Shown here piece by piece: positions 47,226-56,324 of a DNA stretch of 64,000 nucleotides. Location of the stretch: the NCBI GenBank assembly GCA_041161065.1, contig JBEAVE010000009.1, positions 62,001-126,000 of the forward strand. Reading direction: 5' to 3'. The translations under genes were made by a program, and so were the position numbers. The DNA comes from DYRG01 sp041161065. Lineage in GTDB: Bacteria > Pseudomonadota > Gammaproteobacteria > Beggiatoales > Beggiatoaceae. Within the stretch, counting starts at the first letter, position 1, and every line of letters begins with the position of its first letter. The notes under the pieces are model-generated. The model was not told the DNA's origin. It ran no database searches and worked only from the letters and a program-made list of their open reading frames with translations.

Positions 47226-48936
47226 GCGGTAAAAGGTTTGTATCCGGTGGCGTTTCTAGGTGGTTCAAATCGGGTAAATAGGGTTGGTAATTTTGAAAAT
47301 CTCCCTTTATCGACGCATCTTTAATCACCAAAGGACGGAGAAATATAATGAGTTCACTTTTCTTATGTTGATCGTCGCGCTGACTAAACAAATCTCCAAT
47401 CATTGGTAATTGAGAAGCCACCGGAATCCCATTTGTTCCCTGTTTTGCAGCATTTTGCATTAAGCCACCAATCATTGCAATGTTCCCACTTCTTATCTTC
47501 AATAACGATTCAATTTCTCTCACCTGCACAATAGGAATTTGACTGACGACATTCGCATTGGCTAGGGCAGGATTCGGGTCGTTTTTATAACCAATAATTC
47601 GAGAAATTGTCGGGCGCACATTTAACATCACATTATCGTCCGCACTGATTTGTGGTGTTATGTTCATAATTAAGCCTTCGGGCACCGTGTGCACTTGGGT
47701 TTCATAAGTTACACGTCTCGCAGAAGTAGTCGTTGCATCAGAATCCTGCACTGAAACCGTAAAATACACATGATTATCAACGACTTTCAAAATAGCAGTT
47801 TGATTATTTAATGCCATTATTTTCGGGCTAGAAAGCACTTTTGTATTACCGAAACTTTCGAGCAACTTAATCGCCGCAGAAATGTCTCCAATTCCCGAGT
47901 TCTTATCCGCATAACTAATACCATAAAAAGGTTGTATATTGCTGTCTGTTTGCGTGAAATTTTGAATAATATTGAACTTCCCACCTAATCGTTGCCAATT
48001 AATCCCTGATTGATAACTATCATTTAGCGTAACTTCAATGATAGTTGCTTCAATTAAAACCTGCCGTTGAACACTGTTAGTTACCTTTTCTAAAAAGGCT
48101 TTAATTTCGTTGTGCTGGCGCGAGGTTGCTCGAACAGAAATAATCCCACTTTCGGGGTTGGTCATGACATTATGTTGAATAACTTTCTCTTCTTTTTCTT
48201 CATCAACATCGGCGGACTTTGCGGTTACAGAAGTGTCATTAGTTTTGGAAGATGCTTTTAATTGTTTGCGACGAGTAGTTGTAATGCGTTCTTCGGTTAA
48301 TAAAATGGCTTGAATATTTTTTTCGAGGGTTTCCCAGAAATGATTTTTTGAAATGTCGACTAATGCGGTTTGAGAATTATTGCTCGATGCGCCTGCACTG
48401 CTTGTTGCATTATTGGAGGTATTTGAAACGGCATTGCCTCCTGTTGAAACTTGGGTAGAAACGGTGACGCGATTTTCGGTATCTCGGCTCATATTAACGT
48501 AATCAATTTTGTAACTTTGAACATAAGGTAAATCTAAGGAAATGCTCAGTTGATTGTCGAGCAATTGGTAACGTAAATCTAATTGTTTAGCAATTCGATC
48601 AAGGAGTTGTGATAATGTTTGATCGATGGCATTCATAGTCACCGAGCCTTTAATTCTGGGGTCGATATCGACGTTTAATTTGGCATCGCGGGCGAGAGCA
48701 AATAAGAGTTCTTTGGCGGGTACTTGATCGACGACCACCGTAAATAATTCAGTTTTTGGAGATTTGGAGGACGGCGGCGGCAAATAAGGCGTGTGCAACA
48801 CAGGGGGGGGGATTTTTGAGGCGGGCGGCGGCGTTTCGCTGCGGGTGTTCAAATGTCCCGCTGACGGCTGCAAAGGCTGCGGCGCGCAACCCGTCAAAAT
48901 CCACACTATCAACGCTAAATATATCCACATAATCAT
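47215..48936 (-). CDS. mshL: MshL-type secretin (type IV pilus/MSHA outer-membrane channel)
   Basis: A 573-residue lipoprotein secretin. The signal peptide ends in the lipobox LTGC, followed by a proline-rich stretch (about 20-60). The N0/STN domain (VPAKELLFALARDAKLNVDI) covers about 65-130. SYKIDYVNMSRDTENRV is the MshL hallmark and is followed by a Ser/Asn-rich insert. The secretin core spans about 280-550 with VLIEATIIEVTLNDSYQSGINW, VLSSPKIMALNNQTA and a late IPVVQ-like/GGLMQ block. It should form the outer-membrane pore for pilus or pseudopilus extrusion. The rest of an msh operon is absent. Confidence 0.9.
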   Translation of the reverse strand: MIMWIYLALIVWILTGCAPQPLQPSAGHLNTRSETPPPASKIPPPVLHTPYLPPPSSKSPKTELFTVVVDQVPAKELLFALARDAKLNVDIDPRIKGSVTMNAIDQTLSQLLDRIAKQLDLRYQLLDNQLSISLDLPYVQSYKIDYVNMSRDTENRVTVSTQVSTGGNAVSNTSNNATSSAGASSNNSQTALVDISKNHFWETLEKNIQAILLTEERITTTRRKQLKASSKTNDTSVTAKSADVDEEKEEKVIQHNVMTNPESGIISVRATSRQHNEIKAFLEKVTNSVQRQVLIEATIIEVTLNDSYQSGINWQRLGGKFNIIQNFTQTDSNIQPFYGISYADKNSGIGDISAAIKLLESFGNTKVLSSPKIMALNNQTAILKVVDNHVYFTVSVQDSDATTTSARRVTYETQVHTVPEGLIMNITPQISADDNVMLNVRPTISRIIGYKNDPNPALANANVVSQIPIVQVREIESLLKIRSGNIAMIGGLMQNAAKQGTNGIPVASQLPMIGDLFSQRDDQHKKSELIIFLRPLVIKDASIKGDFQNYQPYLPDLNHLETPPDTNLLPPNF

Positions 48937-48937
48937 G

Positions 48938-49189
48938 TTAATAGGTTTCTTCGTGACGTTGTAAATAATCTAAAATAGGCGCATTTTCGACCCAATATTC
49001 GCAAAGTTCCTGCTTTCCGCCCATCAACAACGGCACGCGCTCATTGTAACGATCGCGCAATTTGTCGTCGCCATCGATGTCGATCACCAAAATCTGAAAC
49101 GGTTGATGCTGTTGTAACATCATCAAATCATTGATCATGCGTTCACACAAATGACAACCCGCGCGCGAATAAAGTGTTAATGTTTTCAT
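48938..49189 (-). CDS. Glutaredoxin-like thiol protein
   Basis: An 83-residue thioredoxin-fold protein. TLYSRAGCHLCERMINDL carries the CxxC site, and ERVPLLMGGKQEL holds the cis-proline region (VP). It belongs to the short DUF836/glutaredoxin 2 type found next to other genes in gammaproteobacteria. It probably reduces or isomerises a disulfide in the cytoplasm; the partner is unknown. It lies 1 base upstream of the secretin gene on the same strand, so the two are probably cotranscribed. Confidence 0.88.
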   Translation of the reverse strand: MKTLTLYSRAGCHLCERMINDLMMLQQHQPFQILVIDIDGDDKLRDRYNERVPLLMGGKQELCEYWVENAPILDYLQRHEETY

Positions 49190-49302
49190 GTTATCCCCTT
49201 TGTTGCAGTGTTATTGTGAGAATATTGTAACATTTTGTTAAAACACAGTTCGGCGCGGAATTTGTTATAGAATAGCGGGGATCAACGGCAGGTGGAGGGA
49301 CT

Positions 49303-50676
49303 ATGCCGCGTTTTACATATAAAGTATTCATAGACTTAGCCGTTTGGATGATCGGCATGGGCGTGTTGATGGGGGCGATGTTCCCTTTTTTTGTGTTGGC
49401 ATTGCAAATTGAAAAGGGGTTATCGCCGTCTTTTTGGGGAGCGACCTTGGCGGCGGGCATTGCGATGGGCGCGGTCAATTTTTGGATCGCGCAGCGGGTC
49501 GTCAAACCCCGATTGCAAGTTCTCGCGCACCATATGCAAATCGTTGAAAGTACACTAAAAAATGCAACTTATAGCGGAGATTGGTCGGATTGCAATGTCG
49601 ACAAATGCCGCGTAACCGTCGATTCAGACGATGATTTGGGGAAAAGTGCCCAAGCCTTCAATGAGTTAGTCGAGGCACTCTTTCGAGCGCACGATGTCGA
49701 TACGGCGGTGCGGGATTTTTCAAGAACCTTGTCGAGTCAATTGGATTTGGACGCTTTGTGCAAGCAAGCCCTTGATTTATTGATACAACATACCGGTGCG
49801 CTGGCGGGCGTGGTGCTCATTGAAGAAAACGGCGATTTGGCAATTTTGGCGCGTTATGGCTTAAAACACCCGCAAACCATCAGCGAAAGCGATCACGTTC
49901 GGCGCGCGATGCGAACGGGTGAATGTCAGCGGGTGGTTTTCCCCGACGACGTGCATATTGAAGCTGTTTTAACCGATTTTGTGCCGCGAGAAATCCTAGT
50001 TGTCCCCATTGATTTTAAGGAAGTCCCGCTCGGCGTGGTGATTTTGGCGAGCACCCAAACGTTTAGCAACGAAAAAGCCCATTTATTACAATTGTTTCGT
50101 GAAGGCTTTGGCTTAGCATTAAACAACGCCTTAGTGCACGACCGATTACAACGCATGGCAGCCATTGACGTTTTAACGGGAGCATACAACCGCCGTTTTG
50201 GTTTCATGCGATTGCGAGAAGAGTTTAATCGTTCATTGAGAAACGGCACGCCATTGGGGGTTTTATTAATGGATTTAGATCATTTCAAATCCGTGAATGA
50301 TTCCTATGGACATTTAGTGGGCGATCGCGTTTTAAGTAAAGTGGTAGAAACTTGTGGACGCGCTTTAAGAGAAGGCGATTTTGTGGTACGTTATGGCGGA
50401 GAAGAATTTGTAATCGCGTTGCCCGGTGCATCGAGAGAAGACAGCGTCGATATCGCAGAAAACATTCGACGTTTAATTTCTGAAACCATCGTGAAAGACG
50501 GTTCTCAACATATTCACTTTTCTGCGAGCTTTGGTGTAACCTCTTTTCCAGAAGATAATGTCGATGGATTAGAAGAACTGATCAAAAACGCCGACGATGC
50601 ACTATTTCAAGCGAAAGAACAAGGTCGTAATCAAGTCATTGCCTTTCGTTATTTTCAAATGCTGAACCCTCATTAG
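49303..50676 (+). CDS. Membrane-bound GAF-GGDEF diguanylate cyclase
   Basis: A 457-residue protein predicted to make cyclic di-GMP. Two transmembrane helices (about 8-35 and 43-65) lead into a HAMP-like linker. A GAF-type sensor follows at about 135-275 and the GGDEF domain at about 285-450. The active site is GGEEF at 365-369 with DLDHFKSVNDSYGH before it, and the inhibitory site RxxD is intact (REGD, 356-359). It is followed after 21 bases by the FimX-like gene, so enzyme and effector are likely cotranscribed. GGAGG precedes ATG 49303. Confidence 0.94.
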   Translation: MPRFTYKVFIDLAVWMIGMGVLMGAMFPFFVLALQIEKGLSPSFWGATLAAGIAMGAVNFWIAQRVVKPRLQVLAHHMQIVESTLKNATYSGDWSDCNVDKCRVTVDSDDDLGKSAQAFNELVEALFRAHDVDTAVRDFSRTLSSQLDLDALCKQALDLLIQHTGALAGVVLIEENGDLAILARYGLKHPQTISESDHVRRAMRTGECQRVVFPDDVHIEAVLTDFVPREILVVPIDFKEVPLGVVILASTQTFSNEKAHLLQLFREGFGLALNNALVHDRLQRMAAIDVLTGAYNRRFGFMRLREEFNRSLRNGTPLGVLLMDLDHFKSVNDSYGHLVGDRVLSKVVETCGRALREGDFVVRYGGEEFVIALPGASREDSVDIAENIRRLISETIVKDGSQHIHFSASFGVTSFPEDNVDGLEELIKNADDALFQAKEQGRNQVIAFRYFQMLNPH

Positions 50677-50697
50677 AGGTCATTAAGGAGAAATTGA

Positions 50698-52788
50698 GTG
50701 ATTCAAAGCAATATTATTCGACTTATTGTGGTGGAAGAATCTGCCAATGATGCGGAGTTAATTTTAAATGCGTTGCGCAAAGCCCGTTTTCCTATCCGTC
50801 CCCGTCACGTCGAAGATGCGGAAGATTTCCAAAAAGCCCTCAGTGAACAAGAATGGGATTTGGTGGTTTCTGTGCCGTTTGTCGGCGATTTCACCGTTAA
50901 AGAAATTGCTGAACTAATTAAAAACTCCAAACAAGATATTCCACTCGTTGTTTTAAGCCGTAAGTTTTCTCCCGAAATTTTAGTGGAACTCTTGAGCAAC
51001 GGCGCACGTCAAGTCTTGCCTTCAGAAAACGATGCTTGCTTACAAATCGCAGTTAGAAAAGAATTAGAAGATTTAGAGAACCGTCAATCATTACGCCGCG
51101 TCGAACAGCTTTATCGACAAAGCCAACAACATAACAAAATGCTCTTAGAAACTTCCCGAGATGCTATTAGTTATGTCCATGATGGAATGCACATTCACGC
51201 AAACCCCGCTTATTTAGAAATGTTTGGGTATCAAAATTTTGATGAATTGGAAGGAATGCCTGTTATGAATTTGGTTGCAACAGAACACCATTCTAAATTC
51301 AAAGAATTTATGCGCGAATATATGACCGACGAAAACCAAGAAGACCGCGATATTGAACTCATTGGCGTGAGAAACTTGAAAGGAAAAAAATCTAAATTTA
51401 AATTGAAAATGGAAGTTAGCCAAGCCTTGTATGAAAATGAACGGTGCATTCAAATTATCATTCGTGATCAATCAGATAATAGCAAAGAGCTTGAAAAGAA
51501 GCTCAAAGAAATGACCAAACTAGATCAAGTTACGGGTTTGTACAATTCGCAATATTTTTTGCAATTGTTAGAAAAAGCACTTTCAAAAGCTATCGAGTCT
51601 CATATTCGTAGTTTAATTCTTTACATTGAATTGGATAATTTTAATGCAATTCGTGAGCAAATTGGGATTGGTGGAAGCGATCCCGTTCTCGCTAATATTG
51701 CAAAACAACTGAAAGCTGTCGCAGAAGAAACTGTCATTGCAAGATTTGGTGATCGGGCTTTCACATTGTTATTGCACGACAGTGATATTGGTAATGCACA
51801 AGATTTTGCCGAAAAGTTACGTCGAACAGTAGAAAATTGCGTCACTGAAGTGCAAGAAAAATCCATTATTTTAACTTGTAGCATTGGGATTGCACAGGTT
51901 TTAGCATCAGCGGGAACACCACAAAGCGTTTTAAGTGATGCACACACGGCTTGTAAATCGGCAGTTCAACAGGGTGGAAATCGGGTTGAAATTTACAAAG
52001 CTATCGTTAAAACAGGCGGCGGTGAAGATGCGTTAAAAGATGTAACTAAATTGATTGAAACAGCAGAAGAAGAAAAACGTTTGTCATTAGTGTATCAACC
52101 GGTTGTCAACTTGCGAGGAGAAGTTGAGGAAATTTATGAAATCTTTTTGAGAATGGTGGATACAGCAGGGACATTAGTGCCTGCAGGCACATTGTTTGCC
52201 GCTGCTGAGAAAGCAAATTTGAGCATTAAACTCGATAAATGGGTTCTCAAAGAGGCAGCAACCATTTGTTTAAATCGCCAAAAAGCGGGGCACAAAACCC
52301 ATTTCTTTATTAAATTATCTGATCAAGTGGTTAAAGATGAAACGATTGTGTTGTATATTAATAAATTATTGAGAGCAACGCATTTGTCGGGAGAACATTT
52401 TACCATTGAAATAAGTGAAGCAACAGCAATTAGTCAAGTGAAATATGCTAAAGCCTTTGTGATGCAGTTGAAAAAGATGGGTTGTCGAACCGCTTTAGAG
52501 CATTTTGGAACGAGTTTGAATTCGGAAACTATTTTGAAGCATTTGCCGGTGGATTTTGTAAAAATAGATTCTTCGTATGCGAAAGGACTTTCTTCCAATG
52601 CAGAGCACCAAAATGCAGTAAAGAAAATCGTTGAAGTAGCGCATAGTTATGAAAAGAAAACCATTGCTGAAGCCGTTGAAGATGCAAACAGTTTAACGGT
52701 GTTGTGGCAATGTGAAGTCGATTTCGCACAAGGGCATTACATTCAAGAACCGCTAGAAACCCTAGATTACGTTTTTACAGAAGAGTAG
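50698..52788 (+). CDS. fimX: FimX-like c-di-GMP effector (degenerate REC-PAS-GGDEF-EAL)
   Basis: A 696-residue protein matching Pseudomonas FimX (691) in size and order: pseudo-receiver 6-118, PAS about 146-265, GGDEF-like about 270-440 and EAL-like about 455-690. The receiver lacks its phospho-acceptor Asp (DLVVSVPF). The GGDEF signature is FGDRAF (350-355) and EAL is EIF (481-483), so neither cyclase nor phosphodiesterase activity is expected. FimX binds c-di-GMP through its EAL domain and promotes type IV pilus assembly and twitching. The GTG start at 50698 has AGGAG about 8 bases upstream. Confidence 0.88.
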   Translation: MIQSNIIRLIVVEESANDAELILNALRKARFPIRPRHVEDAEDFQKALSEQEWDLVVSVPFVGDFTVKEIAELIKNSKQDIPLVVLSRKFSPEILVELLSNGARQVLPSENDACLQIAVRKELEDLENRQSLRRVEQLYRQSQQHNKMLLETSRDAISYVHDGMHIHANPAYLEMFGYQNFDELEGMPVMNLVATEHHSKFKEFMREYMTDENQEDRDIELIGVRNLKGKKSKFKLKMEVSQALYENERCIQIIIRDQSDNSKELEKKLKEMTKLDQVTGLYNSQYFLQLLEKALSKAIESHIRSLILYIELDNFNAIREQIGIGGSDPVLANIAKQLKAVAEETVIARFGDRAFTLLLHDSDIGNAQDFAEKLRRTVENCVTEVQEKSIILTCSIGIAQVLASAGTPQSVLSDAHTACKSAVQQGGNRVEIYKAIVKTGGGEDALKDVTKLIETAEEEKRLSLVYQPVVNLRGEVEEIYEIFLRMVDTAGTLVPAGTLFAAAEKANLSIKLDKWVLKEAATICLNRQKAGHKTHFFIKLSDQVVKDETIVLYINKLLRATHLSGEHFTIEISEATAISQVKYAKAFVMQLKKMGCRTALEHFGTSLNSETILKHLPVDFVKIDSSYAKGLSSNAEHQNAVKKIVEVAHSYEKKTIAEAVEDANSLTVLWQCEVDFAQGHYIQEPLETLDYVFTEE

Positions 52789-52940
52789 AAAATTAGGGAC
52801 AGCAATGTAATAACTTTTATATTTCAAGAGGTTAGAACAGCGTTTGACGCTATTTTGCCTCACTGCCTCCTTTCGTACTTTATGGTGAAGACTATCAAAT
52901 ACGTTAATTTTCAACTGTAACAAATTTATCGTTATGTCAA

Positions 52941-52969
52941 TTGACAGTGATTCTAAAAGGCTAGATACT
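52941..52969 (+). promoter_or_regulatory. Strong sigma-70 promoter upstream of the Cache-domain gene
   Basis: A perfect -35 TTGACA (52941-52946) and a -10 GATACT (52964-52969, 4 of 6) are separated by exactly 17 bases. Transcription would start near 52977, leaving a leader of about 77 bases before ATG 53054. Confidence 0.65.
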
Positions 52970-53053
52970 AGGTAGGGTAGTTTTTTAACTGCTTAACTTT
53001 TAAGGTCAATAGTGACTTAATTCGTTCAAAATCAAAAAATTGGAGGAATCCTA

Positions 53054-53515
53054 ATGAAATTTGTAAAAACAGTCGCAGCATTTGCATTACCCGTCATGTT
53101 ATTTGTGGGCGGCGTACAAGCAGCGGACGAACGCGGAACAGCAGCAGAAGCCAAAGCCATGCTCGACAAAGCGGTGGCGGCGGTGAAAGCCGATGAAGCA
53201 AAAGCCTTAGCGCAATTTGTTTCTGATGCGAAAGCCAAAAGTGGCGATTTCTTTCAAAAAGATTTGTACGTTTTCTGCGGTGGTGAAGACGGTAATTTCT
53301 CCGCGCACCCTTCGTTGGTTGGCAAAAGCATGAAAGGCTTGATGGACAAAGCAACACCTCCTATTGCAGTGGGCGAAGCGTTCTACAAAGCGGCAGCAAA
53401 AGGCGGCGAAGTGACTTATCAATGGCCCCTCCCCGGTGCAACCGCTCCTCAAAAGAAAGTGGCGATTGTTGCTCAAGCAGGCAAGCAAGTTTGCGCCGTC
53501 GGTTATTACCCCTAA
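53054..53515 (+). CDS. Secreted single-Cache-domain protein
   Basis: A 153-residue periplasmic protein. The signal peptide (1-23) ends VQA. The mature part begins with an Ala/Lys-rich amphipathic helix (about 27-60), followed by a small sensor domain with DLYVFCGGEDGNFSAHPSLVGKSM, VGEAFYKAAAKGGEVTYQW and CAVGYYP at the end. This pattern (YVF-D/E-G-x-xxAHPxLxG) is that of the single Cache domain seen in methyl-accepting receptors and in soluble periplasmic proteins. It has its own promoter and terminator and a good GGAGG ribosome binding site, so it is probably well expressed. The ligand is unknown. Confidence 0.85.
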   Translation: MKFVKTVAAFALPVMLFVGGVQAADERGTAAEAKAMLDKAVAAVKADEAKALAQFVSDAKAKSGDFFQKDLYVFCGGEDGNFSAHPSLVGKSMKGLMDKATPPIAVGEAFYKAAAKGGEVTYQWPLPGATAPQKKVAIVAQAGKQVCAVGYYP

Positions 53516-53543
53516 GATAATCTCGTTTGCTCTGACCTAAAAG

Positions 53544-53573
53544 ACCGATCCTAGAAATAGCGATCGGTTTTTT
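53544..53573 (+). terminator. Rho-independent terminator after the Cache-domain gene
   Basis: ACCGATC pairs with GATCGGT around an 11-base loop and is followed by TTTTT. It lies 29 bases after the stop and 17 bases before ybgC. Confidence 0.8.
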
Positions 53574-53589
53574 CTTTGGGTAAGGAAAT

Positions 53590-54003
53590 ATGTTAATGTC
53601 TGATTTTAATTTTCCCATTCGAGTGTATTATGAAGATACGGATAGTGGCGGCGTGGTTTATCATAGCCAATATTTGAATTTTATGGAGCGGGCGCGCACG
53701 GAATGGTTGAGAAACTTAGGATTTGAACAAGACGTTTTAAGAGAACAGCATAATTGTATTTTTGTTGTGAGAAAAGCGCAAATAGATTTCTTAAAACCCG
53801 CCCGTTTCAATGATATATTAACGGTGATAACTCATTTGGAAGAAACTGCGCACGCTAGCTTTTATTTATCTCAATATATTCTTCATCATCAAAGCGACGA
53901 ATTGCTTTGTAAGGCAACCATTAAAATAGCCGCTATTTATCCTCAAACTTTCAAACCCCGTCGAATTCCTGAAATGATTTTAAAAGGTATAACAAATGGA
54001 TGA
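53590..54003 (+). CDS. ybgC: Acyl-CoA thioesterase YbgC (tol-pal operon)
   Basis: A 137-residue hot-dog-fold thioesterase, the usual first gene of the tol-pal operon. RVYYEDTDSGGVVYHSQYLNFMERARTEWL contains the catalytic Asp and the conserved Tyr/His of the 4-hydroxybenzoyl-CoA thioesterase group. It acts on short acyl-CoA or acyl-ACP and has been linked to phospholipid enzymes. ATG 53590 has AAGG upstream; ATG 53596 is an equally plausible start. The 3' end overlaps tolQ by 8 bases. Confidence 0.94.
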   Translation: MLMSDFNFPIRVYYEDTDSGGVVYHSQYLNFMERARTEWLRNLGFEQDVLREQHNCIFVVRKAQIDFLKPARFNDILTVITHLEETAHASFYLSQYILHHQSDELLCKATIKIAAIYPQTFKPRRIPEMILKGITNG

Positions 54004-54715
54004 TACATTAGCATTAATTCTTAAAGCCAGTTTATTAGTGCAAATAGTTATGTTTCTTTTACTAACCATGTCAATTTATTCATGGACAATTATTTTCGTA
54101 AAACGTAAAGAACTTAATTATGAACGTTCGCAAAGTATTCAGTTTCTTGAGCGATTTAATTACGTGAAAGATTTTAATCAATTATATTCACAACTCTCTG
54201 AATATCATTATAAAAAAACCGCATTGGATAAGATTTTTATTATGGGATATGAAACATTTGTAAAATTACATCGACAGCAAACCACTTTACCAATGGATAC
54301 TGTTTTAGGCGCACAGCGATCAATGAAAGTTGTTATGCAAAAAGAGTTGGATAAAATAGAGGAAAATTTGCCGACATTAGCAACGTTAGGATCGGTTAGT
54401 CCTTATATTGGTTTGTTTGGAACTGTGTGGGGAATTATGCACTCATTTCATGGTTTGTCGACCGTAAAACAAGTCACCTTAGCAATGGTTGCACCGGGTA
54501 TTTCTGAAGCGTTGATTGCAACGGCAATGGGTTTATTTGTGGCAATTCCTGCGGTAATGGCTTATAACGATTACATTACAAAGGTCGATTTTTTGAATAA
54601 ACAATATGAAAACTTTATCGAGGAATTTACCGTTATTTTACAGCGTTTAATTCATCAAATGTTGGCGAATGAAAAAAATGAAAAAATTGTAGAGAAAACG
54701 GAGAAAACATTGTGA
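53996..54715 (+). CDS. tolQ: TolQ, inner-membrane proton channel subunit
   Basis: A 239-residue MotA/TolQ/ExbB family protein with three transmembrane helices (about 8-32, 135-157 and 170-192). TLGSVSPYIGLFGTVWGIMHSFHGL and APGISEALIATAMGLFVAIPAV are the conserved helix segments lining the channel. It works with TolR to energise TolA for outer-membrane constriction at division. It overlaps ybgC by 8 bases and tolR by 4 bases. Confidence 0.97.
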   Translation: MDDTLALILKASLLVQIVMFLLLTMSIYSWTIIFVKRKELNYERSQSIQFLERFNYVKDFNQLYSQLSEYHYKKTALDKIFIMGYETFVKLHRQQTTLPMDTVLGAQRSMKVVMQKELDKIEENLPTLATLGSVSPYIGLFGTVWGIMHSFHGLSTVKQVTLAMVAPGISEALIATAMGLFVAIPAVMAYNDYITKVDFLNKQYENFIEEFTVILQRLIHQMLANEKNEKIVEKTEKTL

Positions 54716-55086
54716 ATTATCGTCCGCGCCGACATATTGTAGAAATGAATGTCGTACCCTATATTGATGTAATGTTGGTGTTGTTAGTAATTTTTATGGT
54801 CACTTCACCGCTTATGTCTAATGAATCTCAAAAAGTAGATACCACCGAAATGATTAGTAATGTTGTTTTAATTATTGATGAACAAGGCAATGTACAACTC
54901 CAAAATAATCCTCTAAATAAAACTATTGAAAATGCAGAAGAAATCGCTGAATTATTAAAAGAAATTCTTAAGGAATCTACCAATAGTATGGTTACACTCG
55001 ATCCCGATAAAGAACTCAAATATGGAAAATTAGAAAGCTTCATCGGTGTTTTGCAATCAAAAGGTATCAATATTTCAATCAAGTGA
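54712..55086 (+). CDS. tolR: TolR, inner-membrane proton channel subunit
   Basis: A 124-residue ExbD/TolR family protein. A transmembrane helix at about 14-35 carries the proton-conducting Asp in NVVPYIDVMLVLLVIFMVTSP. The periplasmic part is short and acidic, somewhat smaller than E. coli TolR (142). It starts at GTG 54712, overlapping the tolQ stop (GTGA). It overlaps tolA by 4 bases. Confidence 0.95.
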   Translation: MNYRPRRHIVEMNVVPYIDVMLVLLVIFMVTSPLMSNESQKVDTTEMISNVVLIIDEQGNVQLQNNPLNKTIENAEEIAELLKEILKESTNSMVTLDPDKELKYGKLESFIGVLQSKGINISIK

Positions 55087-56324
55087 AAGAAATGCGTCAT
55101 TATTTTTGGAATTTCCTATTAGCCATTGTCGTGCATTTGTGTGCGGCGGTTATTCTGTTGTTTAATACTCAATTTAGTTGGGGTTCAAAAAAGTCTTTTC
55201 AAAATGATTGCACGGTGGTTTCTCAACCTGTTAATGTGAAACCCGTTGATCCTAAAATTATTCAAGAAACCATTGCTAAAAAACAGCAGGAAGAACAACT
55301 AAAACAACAAGCCTTAAAAAAGCAGCAACAAGAAGCAGAATTACAACGTAAAGAACTTGAAAAAAATTTGGCGCAACAAGAAAAAACACTCGAGGAAAAA
55401 GCCTTAGCTTTAGCTAAACAACAACAGCAGATCGAAGAAGACGCTAAATTGGCAAAAGAAAAGCAAAAACAAGCCGCCGATCAACTTAAGAAAGAGTTGG
55501 AAATCGCTCAAAAAGAACTAGACCTCATCGAACAGAGAAAACAACGCGAACAAGAAGAATCAAAGCGTTTGTTATTATTGAAAAAACAAGAACAAGAACG
55601 CTTAGATCATATTCAGAAAGAATTAGAAAAATCTCTAAAAGAAAAACAAATAGAAGAGGCGCATTTAGCAGAACAAAAACGTAAAGAAAAAGACCAACAA
55701 CTTGCGCTTGAAAATAAACAACGTGAAGAAGAAAATCAGCGAATAATTGATGACGCGAAAAAAGCAGCAAACGCCCAAAAAGCGGCTGAACAGGCAGAGA
55801 AAAAACGTAAGCAAAAACAAAAAAAAGCTGATGAAAAACGTAAATTGGCTGAAGAAAAACCTGTTAAAAAACTTCCTCCTAAAGAAGAAGAACCTGTGGA
55901 AGAAAAATCTCCAGAACCTGACGCAGTAGAACCTCCCTTGCCACCCCTTAAAAATAGTTTTAGAGATATATTGGAATCTGATGCTAATATTCCTCAACAA
56001 ACAGTGCAAACCGATCGTGAAAAATCGTTAATTGAAACCTATAAAAATGGGATTGAAGAAACGATTAAAAGAAATACTCGATCTTTAATTAAAGGTTTTT
56101 CAAAAGATTTAGTTGCAAAATTTAATATTAAAACCAAAGAAAATGGTCAGATTTTAGAGGTTTTATTATTGGAAAGTAGTGGTGATCAAGAGTTTGATCG
56201 ATTGGTTGAAATAGGGATAAGAAAATCTTCACCTTTGCCTGTTCCAAAAGGAAGCGATAGCAATATCTATCAATTGGGCGAATTTCATGACATTATTTTA
56301 GATTACAAAGGGAAATCACAATGA
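55083..56324 (+). CDS. tolA: TolA, periplasm-spanning energy transducer
   Basis: A 413-residue protein. An N-terminal transmembrane helix (about 8-28) is followed by a long charged coiled coil rich in Lys, Glu and Gln (about 50-265), a proline-rich hinge (KLPPKEEEPVEEKSPEPD) and a C-terminal TonB-like domain (about 310-413). The C-terminal domain would contact TolB/Pal and porins. Translation starts at GTG 55083; ATG 55092 is an alternative. The long helical segment is AT-rich in DNA with many CAA and AAA codons. Confidence 0.9.
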   Translation: MKEMRHYFWNFLLAIVVHLCAAVILLFNTQFSWGSKKSFQNDCTVVSQPVNVKPVDPKIIQETIAKKQQEEQLKQQALKKQQQEAELQRKELEKNLAQQEKTLEEKALALAKQQQQIEEDAKLAKEKQKQAADQLKKELEIAQKELDLIEQRKQREQEESKRLLLLKKQEQERLDHIQKELEKSLKEKQIEEAHLAEQKRKEKDQQLALENKQREEENQRIIDDAKKAANAQKAAEQAEKKRKQKQKKADEKRKLAEEKPVKKLPPKEEEPVEEKSPEPDAVEPPLPPLKNSFRDILESDANIPQQTVQTDREKSLIETYKNGIEETIKRNTRSLIKGFSKDLVAKFNIKTKENGQILEVLLLESSGDQEFDRLVEIGIRKSSPLPVPKGSDSNIYQLGEFHDIILDYKGKSQ

